Shown: piece by piece, positions 1 to 6,097 of the stretch | How positions within the stretch are numbered: the first letter of the stretch is position 1 | Layout of the letters: each line of letters begins with the position of its first letter | From: Niveispirillum sp. | GTDB lineage: Bacteria > Pseudomonadota > Alphaproteobacteria > Azospirillales > Azospirillaceae | Length of the DNA: 6,097 bases | Direction: 5' to 3' | NCBI GenBank assembly: GCA_016463045.1 | Contig: JAEMSB010000278.1 | Span: forward strand, 436-6,532 | Made by a program: the position numbers and the translations under genes | Notes under the pieces: generated by a model | Told to the model about the DNA's origin: nothing | Database searches by the model: none | The model's input: the letters and a program-made list of their open reading frames with translations, nothing else

Positions 1-2478
1 GACACCACCTGTGTCGGGGTGATCGAGGCCAAGCGGAAGCGCAAGAACGTTTCCGCCTCCATCGACCAAGCCGAGCGTTATGCGAAAGGGGTGAGGACGA
101 CCGATGGCATGGAGCTTGTCGGGTCGGCCAGTGAGTTCCGCGTCCCCTTCGTCTTTGCCACCAATGGCCGCGAATACCTGAAGCAGATCGAAACCGAATC
201 TGGCATCTGGTTCCGGGACACACGCAAATCCACCAACCGTCGCCGGGCCTTGACCGACTGGCCAACGCCGGAAGGTTTGCGCGCCCAGTTGGCGATGGAC
301 CGGGATGCCGCCCATGCGGCGCTGGCCGCCATGCCGATGAAGTTCGGCTTCGACCTGCGGCCCTATCAACGAAAGGCCATCGAGAAGGTAGAAGAGGCCT
401 TGGCTGCCGATGAACGGCAGATGCTGGTGGCCATGGCCACGGGTACCGGCAAGACCAAGCTGGCCATCGCCATGCTGTCACGCCTGCTGGAATCCAAACG
501 CTTCCGCCGCGTTTGCTTTGTCGTGGATCGTAACGTCCTGGGAAAGCAGACCGCCAACGAATTCAAGACCACCAAGGTGGTCGGCGTGCGCACCTTTGCC
601 GATATCTTCGGCGTGAAGGGTTTGACCGACACGGACCCAGAGGCCGAAACCAAGGTACATATCTGTACCATCCAGGCCCTGGCCCGCCGGGTGCTGGATG
701 TGGAGGATGCCGCCGATGCGCCGCCCATCGACCAGTATGACCTGATCCTGGTGGATGAATGCCATCGCGGCTACCTGCTGGACCGGGAGCTATCCGACCA
801 GGAGTTGGAGTTCCGCGATCAAGCCGACTACATCAGCAAATATCGCCGGGTGCTGGAGCATTTCGATGCGGTCAAGATCGGTCTGACCGCCACCCCCGCC
901 CTGCACACGGTGCAGATTTTCGGGCACCCGATCTTCAAGTACAGCTACCGGGAGGCCGTCGCCGAGGGCTTCCTGATCGACCATGAGCCGCCGATCCGCA
1001 TCGAGACGGTGCTATCCCAGGGCGGCATCATCTTTGGCAAGGGGGACAAGGTCGATCTGCTGAACACGGAGGACGGCACGATCTCCACCACCATTGCGCC
1101 GGACGAGTTCAGCTTTGAGGTGGAGCAGTTCAACCGTCGGGTCATTACCCGCGAGTTCAACCGCACCGTCGCCAAGGCCCTGGCCAGCTATATCGACCCC
1201 ACCCTGCCCGACAAAACACTGATCTTTGCGGTCAGCGATGGGCATGCCGACATGGTGGTCGAGGAGGTGAAAAAGGCGTTCGAGGAGGCCTATGGCGATA
1301 TCGACGATGCCGATGTCAGGAAGATCACCGGCAGCGTGGATCGTCCCCTAGCCCTCACCCTGTCCTTCCGCAACGACCCGCAGCCCAAGATCGCCGTTAC
1401 TGTCGATCTGCTGACTACCGGCGTTGATATCCCCCGGATCACCAATCTGGTGTTCCTGCGCCGGGTCAACAGCCGCATCCTGTATGAGCAGATGCTGGGC
1501 CGGGCCACCCGCCGCTGTGATGAGATCGGCAAGGACTTCTTCCGTATCTTCGACGCGGTGGACCTCTATGCCAGCCTGGAATCCATGACCGATATGAAGC
1601 CGGTCGGCGTGGAACCAAAACTCTCCTTCACCAAGCTGCTGGACGAACTGACCGGCGTCACCAGCGACCAGCATCGCGAAACCATTCGCCAGCAGCTTGA
1701 AAGCAAGCTGAAGCGCCGGGCCAAGCTGCTGAGCGATGACGCTCTGCGCATTTATCAGCAGGAAGCGGGCGAAAGCGTTCAGGCGACGATGCAGCGCCTG
1801 TCCGACGCCAGCCCGACCGATCTGGCCGACTGGTTCCGCGCCCGACCGCGTCTTGGCCCCATTCTGGATTGGCGGCCCGACCGTCCCGGTGCCCCGATCC
1901 CCATTTCCGAACATGCCGACGATCTGGTCTCGATCAGCCACGGCTATGGCAAGGATGGCAAGCTGACCCGGCCCGAGGATTATCTGGACAGCTTCGCCGC
2001 GTGGGTGAAGGACAATGTGAACAAGGTGACGGCGCTCAACATCGTCGTCACCCGCCCCCGCGACCTGACACGGGAAGACCTGCGACAGATCAAGCTGATC
2101 CTGGATGAAGGGGCATTCACCGAGGCGGCCCTGCACCGCGCCTGGGAACAGGCCAAGTCAGAGGATATTGCCGCGTCGGTCATCGGTTACATCCGTCAGG
2201 CCGCCTTGGGCGACCCGCTGCGCCCCTATGCCGACCGCGTGCGGGACGCCATGGCCCGTATCCTGAAAAGCCAGACCTGGACCCCTGTTCAGCAACGTTG
2301 GCTGAAACGCATTGGCGACGACGTGGGCAAGGAAATCATCGTGGATCGGGATTTCCTGGATTCCGGCCAATACAAGGAGGAGGTCGGCGGCTTTGACCGG
2401 CTGAACAAGTTGTTCGGCGGCAGGCTGGAGGCCGTGTTGGGCGACATCCGCGAGGGCGTATGGCAGCACGTGGCGTGA
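1..2478 (+). CDS. hsdR: Type I restriction enzyme R subunit HsdR (5' partial)
   Basis: This is the motor and nuclease subunit of a type I restriction enzyme; in the complex it translocates DNA using ATP and cuts at unmethylated targets. The reading frame is open from base 1, so the gene starts upstream and 825 residues are visible. Counting the codon at base 1 as residue 1, the end of the nuclease core is seen as E9-A-K11 (bases 25-33) followed by a QxxxY motif, Q23 to Y27 (67-81). The catalytic Asp should lie just left of the window. The superfamily 2 helicase motor follows: Walker A ATGTGKT 146-152 (436-456), DECH 252-255 (754-765), LTATP 295-299 (883-897), TLIFA 406-410, TTGVDIP 472-478 (1414-1434) and QMLGRATR 497-504 (1489-1512). 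Residues from about 550 to the end match the helical C-terminal part of EcoEI-like R subunits, which contacts the methyltransferase core. No frameshift or damaged motif is visible. The last 19 bases overlap the next gene. The GTG at 19 is not a credible start because it lies inside the nuclease core. Confidence 0.95.
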   Translation, partial: DTTCVGVIEAKRKRKNVSASIDQAERYAKGVRTTDGMELVGSASEFRVPFVFATNGREYLKQIETESGIWFRDTRKSTNRRRALTDWPTPEGLRAQLAMDRDAAHAALAAMPMKFGFDLRPYQRKAIEKVEEALAADERQMLVAMATGTGKTKLAIAMLSRLLESKRFRRVCFVVDRNVLGKQTANEFKTTKVVGVRTFADIFGVKGLTDTDPEAETKVHICTIQALARRVLDVEDAADAPPIDQYDLILVDECHRGYLLDRELSDQELEFRDQADYISKYRRVLEHFDAVKIGLTATPALHTVQIFGHPIFKYSYREAVAEGFLIDHEPPIRIETVLSQGGIIFGKGDKVDLLNTEDGTISTTIAPDEFSFEVEQFNRRVITREFNRTVAKALASYIDPTLPDKTLIFAVSDGHADMVVEEVKKAFEEAYGDIDDADVRKITGSVDRPLALTLSFRNDPQPKIAVTVDLLTTGVDIPRITNLVFLRRVNSRILYEQMLGRATRRCDEIGKDFFRIFDAVDLYASLESMTDMKPVGVEPKLSFTKLLDELTGVTSDQHRETIRQQLESKLKRRAKLLSDDALRIYQQEAGESVQATMQRLSDASPTDLADWFRARPRLGPILDWRPDRPGAPIPISEHADDLVSISHGYGKDGKLTRPEDYLDSFAAWVKDNVNKVTALNIVVTRPRDLTREDLRQIKLILDEGAFTEAALHRAWEQAKSEDIAASVIGYIRQAALGDPLRPYADRVRDAMARILKSQTWTPVQQRWLKRIGDDVGKEIIVDRDFLDSGQYKEEVGGFDRLNKLFGGRLEAVLGDIREGVWQHVA

Positions 2479-2873
2479 TTGACCGGTCGGGCAGGCTGAC
2501 GCCGCCCTTACCGTGCCCGCACTGCCGTGCGCTGTACCCGATGCGCATCCTGTCCTGGCAGGGGGCGATTTGCCAATGCCGCCCCTATTGCGAGGCGGAG
2601 AGTGCCGATGCCAGCGTCTGCTGTACCAACTGCGGGCAGGTCCAGGAACTGGGCTACGATAATGAAGGATCGGCCTTGCAGATGGATTATTGGATCGGCC
2701 CCGGCCATGCCTGGCGGGTGCAGTCCTGGCCGGAGGACGGGGGCGGCTGGGCTGTCTCTATCGAAGACCCGCCCGACGCGGGCGTTGGTCCCGGCTGGCA
2801 ATGGCTTGCGGAAATTGCCGATCTGCTTGAAAAGGGCGCGTACTCGTTCCCGTCACTGAAAGAACCAGCATGA
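2460..2873 (+). CDS. Cysteine-rich small protein of unknown function, possible zinc-binding
   Basis: This 137-residue protein is encoded between hsdR and hsdM; I do not recognise a named family. All eight cysteines lie in the first 58 residues: C19-P-H-C22, then C38, C40 and C44, then C54, C55-T-N-C58-G. The two CxxC knuckles about 32 residues apart look like a zinc ribbon, with extra Cys in the loop between them. The second half (about 70-130) has no Cys and is rich in Trp, Gly, Asp and Glu; it ends in a short helix-like stretch. There is no signal peptide or membrane segment, so it should be cytoplasmic. The ATG at 2460 overlaps hsdR by 19 bases and follows GAGGG at 2452-2456, a rather short 3-base spacing. 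GTG at 2475 is an alternative start, but it lacks a Shine-Dalgarno sequence. The stop overlaps the hsdM start as ATGA, so it is very probably co-translated with the R-M genes. G/C-rich third positions support real coding. A role as an accessory or regulator of the R-M system is inference from position only. Confidence 0.75.
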   Translation: MAARGVIDRSGRLTPPLPCPHCRALYPMRILSWQGAICQCRPYCEAESADASVCCTNCGQVQELGYDNEGSALQMDYWIGPGHAWRVQSWPEDGGGWAVSIEDPPDAGVGPGWQWLAEIADLLEKGAYSFPSLKEPA

Positions 2874-4336
2874 GTGTCACCACCGATATCGTCGGCAAAC
2901 TCTGGCGTCTGTGCGACATCCTGCGCGACGGGGGCGTCTCGTACAACGAGTACGTCACCGAGTTGACCTATCTGCTGTTCCTGAAGATGCTGGCGGAAAC
3001 GGGGGGCGAGAGCCAGTTGCCGGTGGGCCAGCGCTGGAAAGACCTTCGGCAGCGGGAGGGGATGGAGCAACTGAACTTCTATAAGCAGTTGCTGCTGGAC
3101 CTGGGCACCAAGGGACGCGGGTTGGTGCTGGCCATCTTTGCCGATGCGCAAAGCCGCCTGAAAAGGCCGACAGACCTGAAAGCGCTGGTCGAGGCGATTG
3201 ACGGGCTGGACTGGTTCAGCGCACGGGAAGAGGGGCTGGGCAACCTGTATGAAGGGCTGCTGGAAAAGAACGCGGCGGAGAAGAAAAGCGGGGCCGGGCA
3301 ATATTTCACTCCCCGTCCCCTGATCGACAGCATCATCCGCCTGATCAAGCCGCAGGCAGGCGAGGTGATCCAGGACCCCGCCGCCGGGACCGGCGGCTTT
3401 CTGGTGGCCGCCGACCATTACATCAAGGACAAGACCGACGGTCTGTTCGACCTGCCCGAGGCCCAGCGTTTTTTCCAGCGCAACAACGCCTTTGTCGGGC
3501 TGGAACTGGTGCCCGACACCCATCGCCTGTGCCTGATGAACCTGATGCTGCATGGTATCACCGGCGACAGCGGTTCTGGTGTGCAGCAGGGCGATACCCT
3601 GTCGCATGAGGGGGAGGCGCTGGGGCAGGCCGATGTGATCATCACCAACCCGCCCTTCGGTACCAAGAAGGGCGGCGGCAGGCCGACGCGCGGCGATTTT
3701 TCCGTCACCGCCGATGTCTCCAACAAGCAATTGGCCTTTGTCGAACATATCATCCGCGCCCTGCGGCCCGGTGGACGGGCCGCCGTGGTGATCCCGGATA
3801 ATGTGTTGTTTGAGGATAATGCAGGCCGCGCCCTGCGCCAGATGCTGCTGGACTGGTGCGACCTGCATACCATCCTGCGCCTGCCCACGGGTATTTTCTA
3901 TGCCCAGGGCGTCAAGACCAACGTCATCTTCTTCACCCGTGGCAAGACGGCCAAGGGCAATACCAAGCAGACCTGGGTCTATGACATGCGGGCCGACATG
4001 CCCGCCTTTGGCAAGACCCGCCCGTTGACGGACGCGCATTTCGCGGATTTCGAAACCTGTTATGGCGACGACCCGCTGGGCCGCGCGCCGCGTGTGGATC
4101 AGGGCGAGATGGGCCGCTGGCGCGCCTTCACCCGCGCCCAGATCGCCGAACGCAACGACAATCTGGATATTGCGTGGTTGCGCGATGACAGCACCGACCC
4201 GGAGGACGGCTTGACCGAACCGACGGACATCGCTGCCGCCATCATGGGCCACCTGCAAGCAGCGCTGGAGGAGATTGCCGCGCTGGCCGAGGATGTAGGT
4301 GGCGATGTGGCCTTGGCGCAGGAGGCAGCAGAGTGA
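2870..4336 (+). CDS. hsdM: Type I DNA adenine-N6 methyltransferase subunit HsdM
   Basis: This is the modification subunit; two copies bind one HsdS and transfer a methyl group from S-adenosylmethionine to adenine N6 in the target. The 488-residue product is of normal length. An N-terminal helical domain (about 1-130, beginning with the typical VGKLWRLCDILRD stretch) is followed by the methyltransferase fold. There, QYFTPR is at 144-149 (motif X), DPAAGTGGF at 169-177 (motif I, SAM binding, bases 3374-3400), an acidic E212 after FVG (motif II) and the catalytic NPPF at 260-263 (bases 3647-3658). The motif order X, I, II, IV is that of gamma-class amino-methyltransferases. The RPGGRAAVVIPDNVLF and LPTGIF segments further on are also typical. 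The ATG at 2870 overlaps the stop of the preceding ORF by 4 bases and has only a weak upstream purine run, which suggests translational coupling. The TGA overlaps the hsdS GTG. All catalytic residues are intact. Confidence 0.97.
   Translation: MSVTTDIVGKLWRLCDILRDGGVSYNEYVTELTYLLFLKMLAETGGESQLPVGQRWKDLRQREGMEQLNFYKQLLLDLGTKGRGLVLAIFADAQSRLKRPTDLKALVEAIDGLDWFSAREEGLGNLYEGLLEKNAAEKKSGAGQYFTPRPLIDSIIRLIKPQAGEVIQDPAAGTGGFLVAADHYIKDKTDGLFDLPEAQRFFQRNNAFVGLELVPDTHRLCLMNLMLHGITGDSGSGVQQGDTLSHEGEALGQADVIITNPPFGTKKGGGRPTRGDFSVTADVSNKQLAFVEHIIRALRPGGRAAVVIPDNVLFEDNAGRALRQMLLDWCDLHTILRLPTGIFYAQGVKTNVIFFTRGKTAKGNTKQTWVYDMRADMPAFGKTRPLTDAHFADFETCYGDDPLGRAPRVDQGEMGRWRAFTRAQIAERNDNLDIAWLRDDSTDPEDGLTEPTDIAAAIMGHLQAALEEIAALAEDVGGDVALAQEAAE
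4320..4325 (+). promoter_or_regulatory. Strong ribosome binding site for hsdS
   Basis: AGGAGG lies inside the 3' end of hsdM, seven bases before the GTG at 4333. It decides the non-ATG start of hsdS: no in-frame ATG occurs until residue 137, which is well inside the first recognition domain. This is the best Shine-Dalgarno match at any gene start in the window. HsdS may therefore be translated partly independently of coupling to HsdM. Confidence 0.8.
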
Positions 4337-5799
4337 GTCAAGATAATACCCTACCTGCCGCTGAGTGGATCACACATCTCGACATTCCGAATTCGTGGTG
4401 CTGGGTGACGTTGGGTCAAATAGCCGACATTAAGGGCGGACTTGCCAAAGGTAAAAAGCGGCGTCCTGACCAGCCAACACGTTTGGTGCCATACCTTCGG
4501 GTCGCCAACGTACAGCGTGGCTATCTCGATCTTAGTGAAATTAAGTATATTGATGCCACTGATGATGAATTCGGTGAACTTCTTCTGTTTCGGGGCGATA
4601 TCCTTTTCAATGAAGGAGGTGACCGGGACAAATTGGGACGCGGCTGGATATGGAATGATGAGATAGCCGGGTGCATTCACCAAAATCATGTTTTTCGTGC
4701 ACGACCTGCGTCACCTGAACTGATATCGAAATTGATATCTATGTATGGGAACATTTATGGGCAGGCGTATTTTATTGGGGAAGGAAAGCAAACTACCAAT
4801 CTCGCATCCGTCAGCCTATCCAAATTGGCCTCGCTTCCAGTTCCCCTCATTCCTGCTAATGAACAAAACCGCATCGTCACCAAGATCGACTCCCTGTTCG
4901 CCCGGTCATCGCGGGCACGGGACGAACTCGCCCATATCCCCAAGCTGGTCGAACGCTACCGCCAAGCCGTGCTGGAAGCCGCCTTCCGGGGCGACCTGAC
5001 GGCGGATTGGCGTGCAAGCAATCCAACTTTGGGGGGCGGAATTCAGGCTGAGGCCGACAAGGATGGACCGTATGAGCTGCCAGCATCCTGGCAATGGATA
5101 AGGCTTCCGCGTCTTGGACTACTTGGACGGGGAAAAAGCCGACATCGCCCGAGGAATGATCCGTCTCTATTCGGTGGTCCATACCCGTTTATTCAAACTG
5201 GAGAGGTGCGCGCTGCTGATGGGTTTCTGAACACCTTCACAAAAACATATAGTGAAAAGGGGCTGGCCCAGAGCAAAGTGTGGCCAGTGGGTACCGTCTG
5301 CATCACTATTGCGGCCAACATCGCTGAAACAGCGGTTCTGGGGATTGAAGCGTGTTTCCCAGATAGCGTCGTGGGATTTGTTGCCAACAGCCGCCTAACG
5401 ATTCCTGAATATATAGAGTTTTTTATCAGAACTGTCCGGTCTGATCTGGAGGCGTTTGCGCCAGCCACTGCCCAGAAGAATATCAACCTTGATACATTAG
5501 AAGAGGTGTTGGTTCCTCTTCCTCCCGTCGAGGAGCAACAGGCAATAGTGGATCGGATTATTTCGGCCTTTCACGGCCTTTCACGGATGAACATTGAGCA
5601 TGATAAGGCTACATCGTTGATCGACCGCCTCGACGCCTCCATCCTCGACAAAGCCTTCAGCGGCCAACTTGTCCCACAAGACCCGAACGACGAACCAGCC
5701 TCCAAGCTGCTGAAGCGTATTCGCGCGGCGCGGGCCGCTGCCCCCGCTGTGAAACGGGGGCGCAAAGCCAAAGGGGCGGCGGATGGCGGGCTTTTCTGA
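4333..5799 (+). CDS. hsdS: Type I R-M specificity subunit HsdS
   Basis: HsdS chooses the DNA target and holds the two HsdM and two HsdR subunits together. The 488-residue product has the classic two-half layout. Target recognition domain 1 is at about 18-172 and contains YLRVANVQRGYLDL (54-67) and NEGGDRDKLG (93-102). The central conserved helical region is at about 173-225 (NEQNRIV, then RYRQAVLEAAFRGDLTADW). Recognition domain 2 is at about 248-397 and contains GRGKSRHRP (265-273) and YPFIQTGEV (284-292). The distal conserved region is at about 398-450 (VEEQQAIV, ending KAFSGQLVPQDPND). A basic, Ala-rich tail (about 461-482) follows and ends in GGLF. Each domain should read one half of a bipartite target, but the sequence recognised cannot be given from inspection. 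The start is GTG, fixed by AGGAGG at 4320-4325; the first 4 bases overlap the hsdM stop. Both recognition domains are AT-rich (about 40-43% G+C in sampled blocks) while the central and C-terminal conserved parts are about 58-72%. A 10-bp tandem repeat sits at 5564-5586. Confidence 0.96.
   Translation: MSQDNTLPAAEWITHLDIPNSWCWVTLGQIADIKGGLAKGKKRRPDQPTRLVPYLRVANVQRGYLDLSEIKYIDATDDEFGELLLFRGDILFNEGGDRDKLGRGWIWNDEIAGCIHQNHVFRARPASPELISKLISMYGNIYGQAYFIGEGKQTTNLASVSLSKLASLPVPLIPANEQNRIVTKIDSLFARSSRARDELAHIPKLVERYRQAVLEAAFRGDLTADWRASNPTLGGGIQAEADKDGPYELPASWQWIRLPRLGLLGRGKSRHRPRNDPSLFGGPYPFIQTGEVRAADGFLNTFTKTYSEKGLAQSKVWPVGTVCITIAANIAETAVLGIEACFPDSVVGFVANSRLTIPEYIEFFIRTVRSDLEAFAPATAQKNINLDTLEEVLVPLPPVEEQQAIVDRIISAFHGLSRMNIEHDKATSLIDRLDASILDKAFSGQLVPQDPNDEPASKLLKRIRAARAAAPAVKRGRKAKGAADGGLF
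5564..5586 (+). repeat. 10-bp tandem direct repeat inside hsdS
   Basis: The unit CGGCCTTTCA occurs at 5564-5573 and 5574-5583 and is followed by a partial third copy, CGG. It codes for part of SAFHGLSR (residues 411-418) at the start of the distal conserved helix. The unit length is not a multiple of three. With the present two copies, the helix from the preceding Arg to KAF has the length I expect from typical HsdS proteins, so this state is the in-frame one. Loss of one unit would bring in TGA at 5588-5590; gain of one would bring in TGA at 5595-5597. Confidence 0.85.
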
Positions 5800-6097
5800 C
5801 CGCTGGGTCCGCATCATGGCGGATTATTGTGCCGAGGGGGTGTGGGACAGCGAGGGCTATGCCCATACACCCGACGACCTTCCCCTGTCGGACGGGCTGC
5901 GGGCCGATATCCGTGCCTGGGCGGCATGGTATGACCGGGATTGCGAAGACGGGATGCCCGACCCCAAACCCTTCCCCCTGGCCGATTTCGCCGCTCAGGG
6001 CCTGACCCTGGCCCGGCGGGTCAAGGCCGAACTGCCCGACTGGACCGTGATTTATCATGATGAGGAGAAGGCGGCCAAACTGCGCTGGGACCATCAC
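5783..6097 (+). CDS. Small acidic protein of unknown function (3' partial)
   Basis: This reading frame begins at ATG 5783, 17 bases before the end of hsdS. It stays open for all 105 codons to the right edge, so its end is not seen. AAGGGG at 5771-5776 lies six bases before the ATG and serves as a plausible ribosome binding site. I do not recognise a named family. The visible part is acidic (21 Asp/Glu against 12 Lys/Arg) and has six Trp. It begins MAGFSDRWVRIMADYCAEG and includes a RADIRAWAAWYDRD helix-like stretch and an ELPDWTVIYHD strand-like stretch near residue 90. There is no signal peptide or membrane segment, so it is probably cytoplasmic. Third codon positions are strongly G/C, like hsdR and hsdM and unlike the AT-rich parts of hsdS, which supports real coding. 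The overlap suggests co-translation with hsdS. The competing minus-strand ORF over the same bases has the Gly/Pro/Gln-rich look of a shadow frame. Confidence 0.75.
   Translation, partial: MAGFSDRWVRIMADYCAEGVWDSEGYAHTPDDLPLSDGLRADIRAWAAWYDRDCEDGMPDPKPFPLADFAAQGLTLARRVKAELPDWTVIYHDEEKAAKLRWDHH

Noticed and set aside
19..21. GTG at 19 as the hsdR start codon
   Set aside because: The frame is open to base 1. The codons before and after 19 form the conserved V-G-V-I-E-A-K nuclease strand, so the gene must begin upstream of the window.
1348..2136. 262-codon open frame on the minus strand opposite hsdR
   Set aside because: It is a shadow of the conserved HsdR motor and C-terminal region, with low-complexity composition and no motif.
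3469..3474. Run of six T in hsdM as a slippage or phase-variation site
   Set aside because: The run is too short to suggest phase variation, and the hsdM frame is intact across it.
2687..4258. 523-codon open frame on the minus strand opposite hsdM
   Set aside because: It lies antisense to a fully conserved hsdM with intact motifs. Its product is rich in Gln, Gly, His and Ala with no recognisable domain, as expected of a shadow frame in GC-rich DNA.
4613..4622. AAGGAGGTGA, a perfect match to the 16S rRNA 3' end, inside hsdS
   Set aside because: It encodes the conserved N-E-G-G-D segment of recognition domain 1, and no convincing start codon with a sensible frame follows. At most it could cause ribosome pausing.
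4721..4739. Two copies of TGATATC separated by five bases, each containing the palindrome GATATC
   Set aside because: It is short, lies in AT-rich coding sequence of recognition domain 1 and has no further copies. This is likely chance.
5657..6097. Minus-strand open frame at the right edge
   Set aside because: It overlaps the conserved hsdS C-terminus and the better supported plus-strand ORF at 5783. Its Gly/Pro/Gln-rich composition looks like a shadow.

Overview
The window is a type I restriction-modification (R-M) locus read entirely on the plus strand. It holds three recognisable subunit genes in the order hsdR (5' end cut off by the window) - hsdM - hsdS. Two small genes of unknown function are woven into the same unit: a cysteine-rich ORF between hsdR and hsdM, and an acidic, tryptophan-containing ORF that begins inside the end of hsdS and runs off the right edge. 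Hand counts of sample 60-base blocks give about 58-67% G+C in most genes, and G/C-ending codons dominate. With the style of the HsdR/M/S sequences this suggests a GC-rich proteobacterium, possibly an alphaproteobacterium of the Azospirillum/Rhodospirillales kind. That placement is an inference with low certainty.

Layout: 1-2478 hsdR (ATP-dependent translocase plus nuclease; the visible part starts at the E-A-K of the nuclease core); 2460-2873 cysteine-rich small protein; 2870-4336 hsdM (adenine-N6 methyltransferase); 4333-5799 hsdS (specificity subunit with two target recognition domains); 5783 to the right edge, small acidic ORF with no stop in the window. All four junctions overlap (19, 4, 4 and 17 bases), so there is no intergenic DNA and no room for a promoter or terminator between genes. 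Any promoter must lie upstream of the window or inside a coding region.

How the genes work together: from the family, HsdM and HsdS form the M2S1 methyltransferase, which methylates adenines in a bipartite target set by the two HsdS recognition domains. Adding HsdR gives the complex that translocates DNA and cuts it when the target is unmethylated. All catalytic motifs visible in HsdR and HsdM are intact, so the system looks functional. The least explained parts are the two small overlapping ORFs, which are translationally linked to the R-M genes. hsdS is itself a compositional mosaic: both recognition domains are distinctly AT-richer than the conserved regions, as expected if recognition domains were exchanged. 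A 10-bp tandem duplication lies in its distal conserved region, where gain or loss of one unit would truncate the protein at once.
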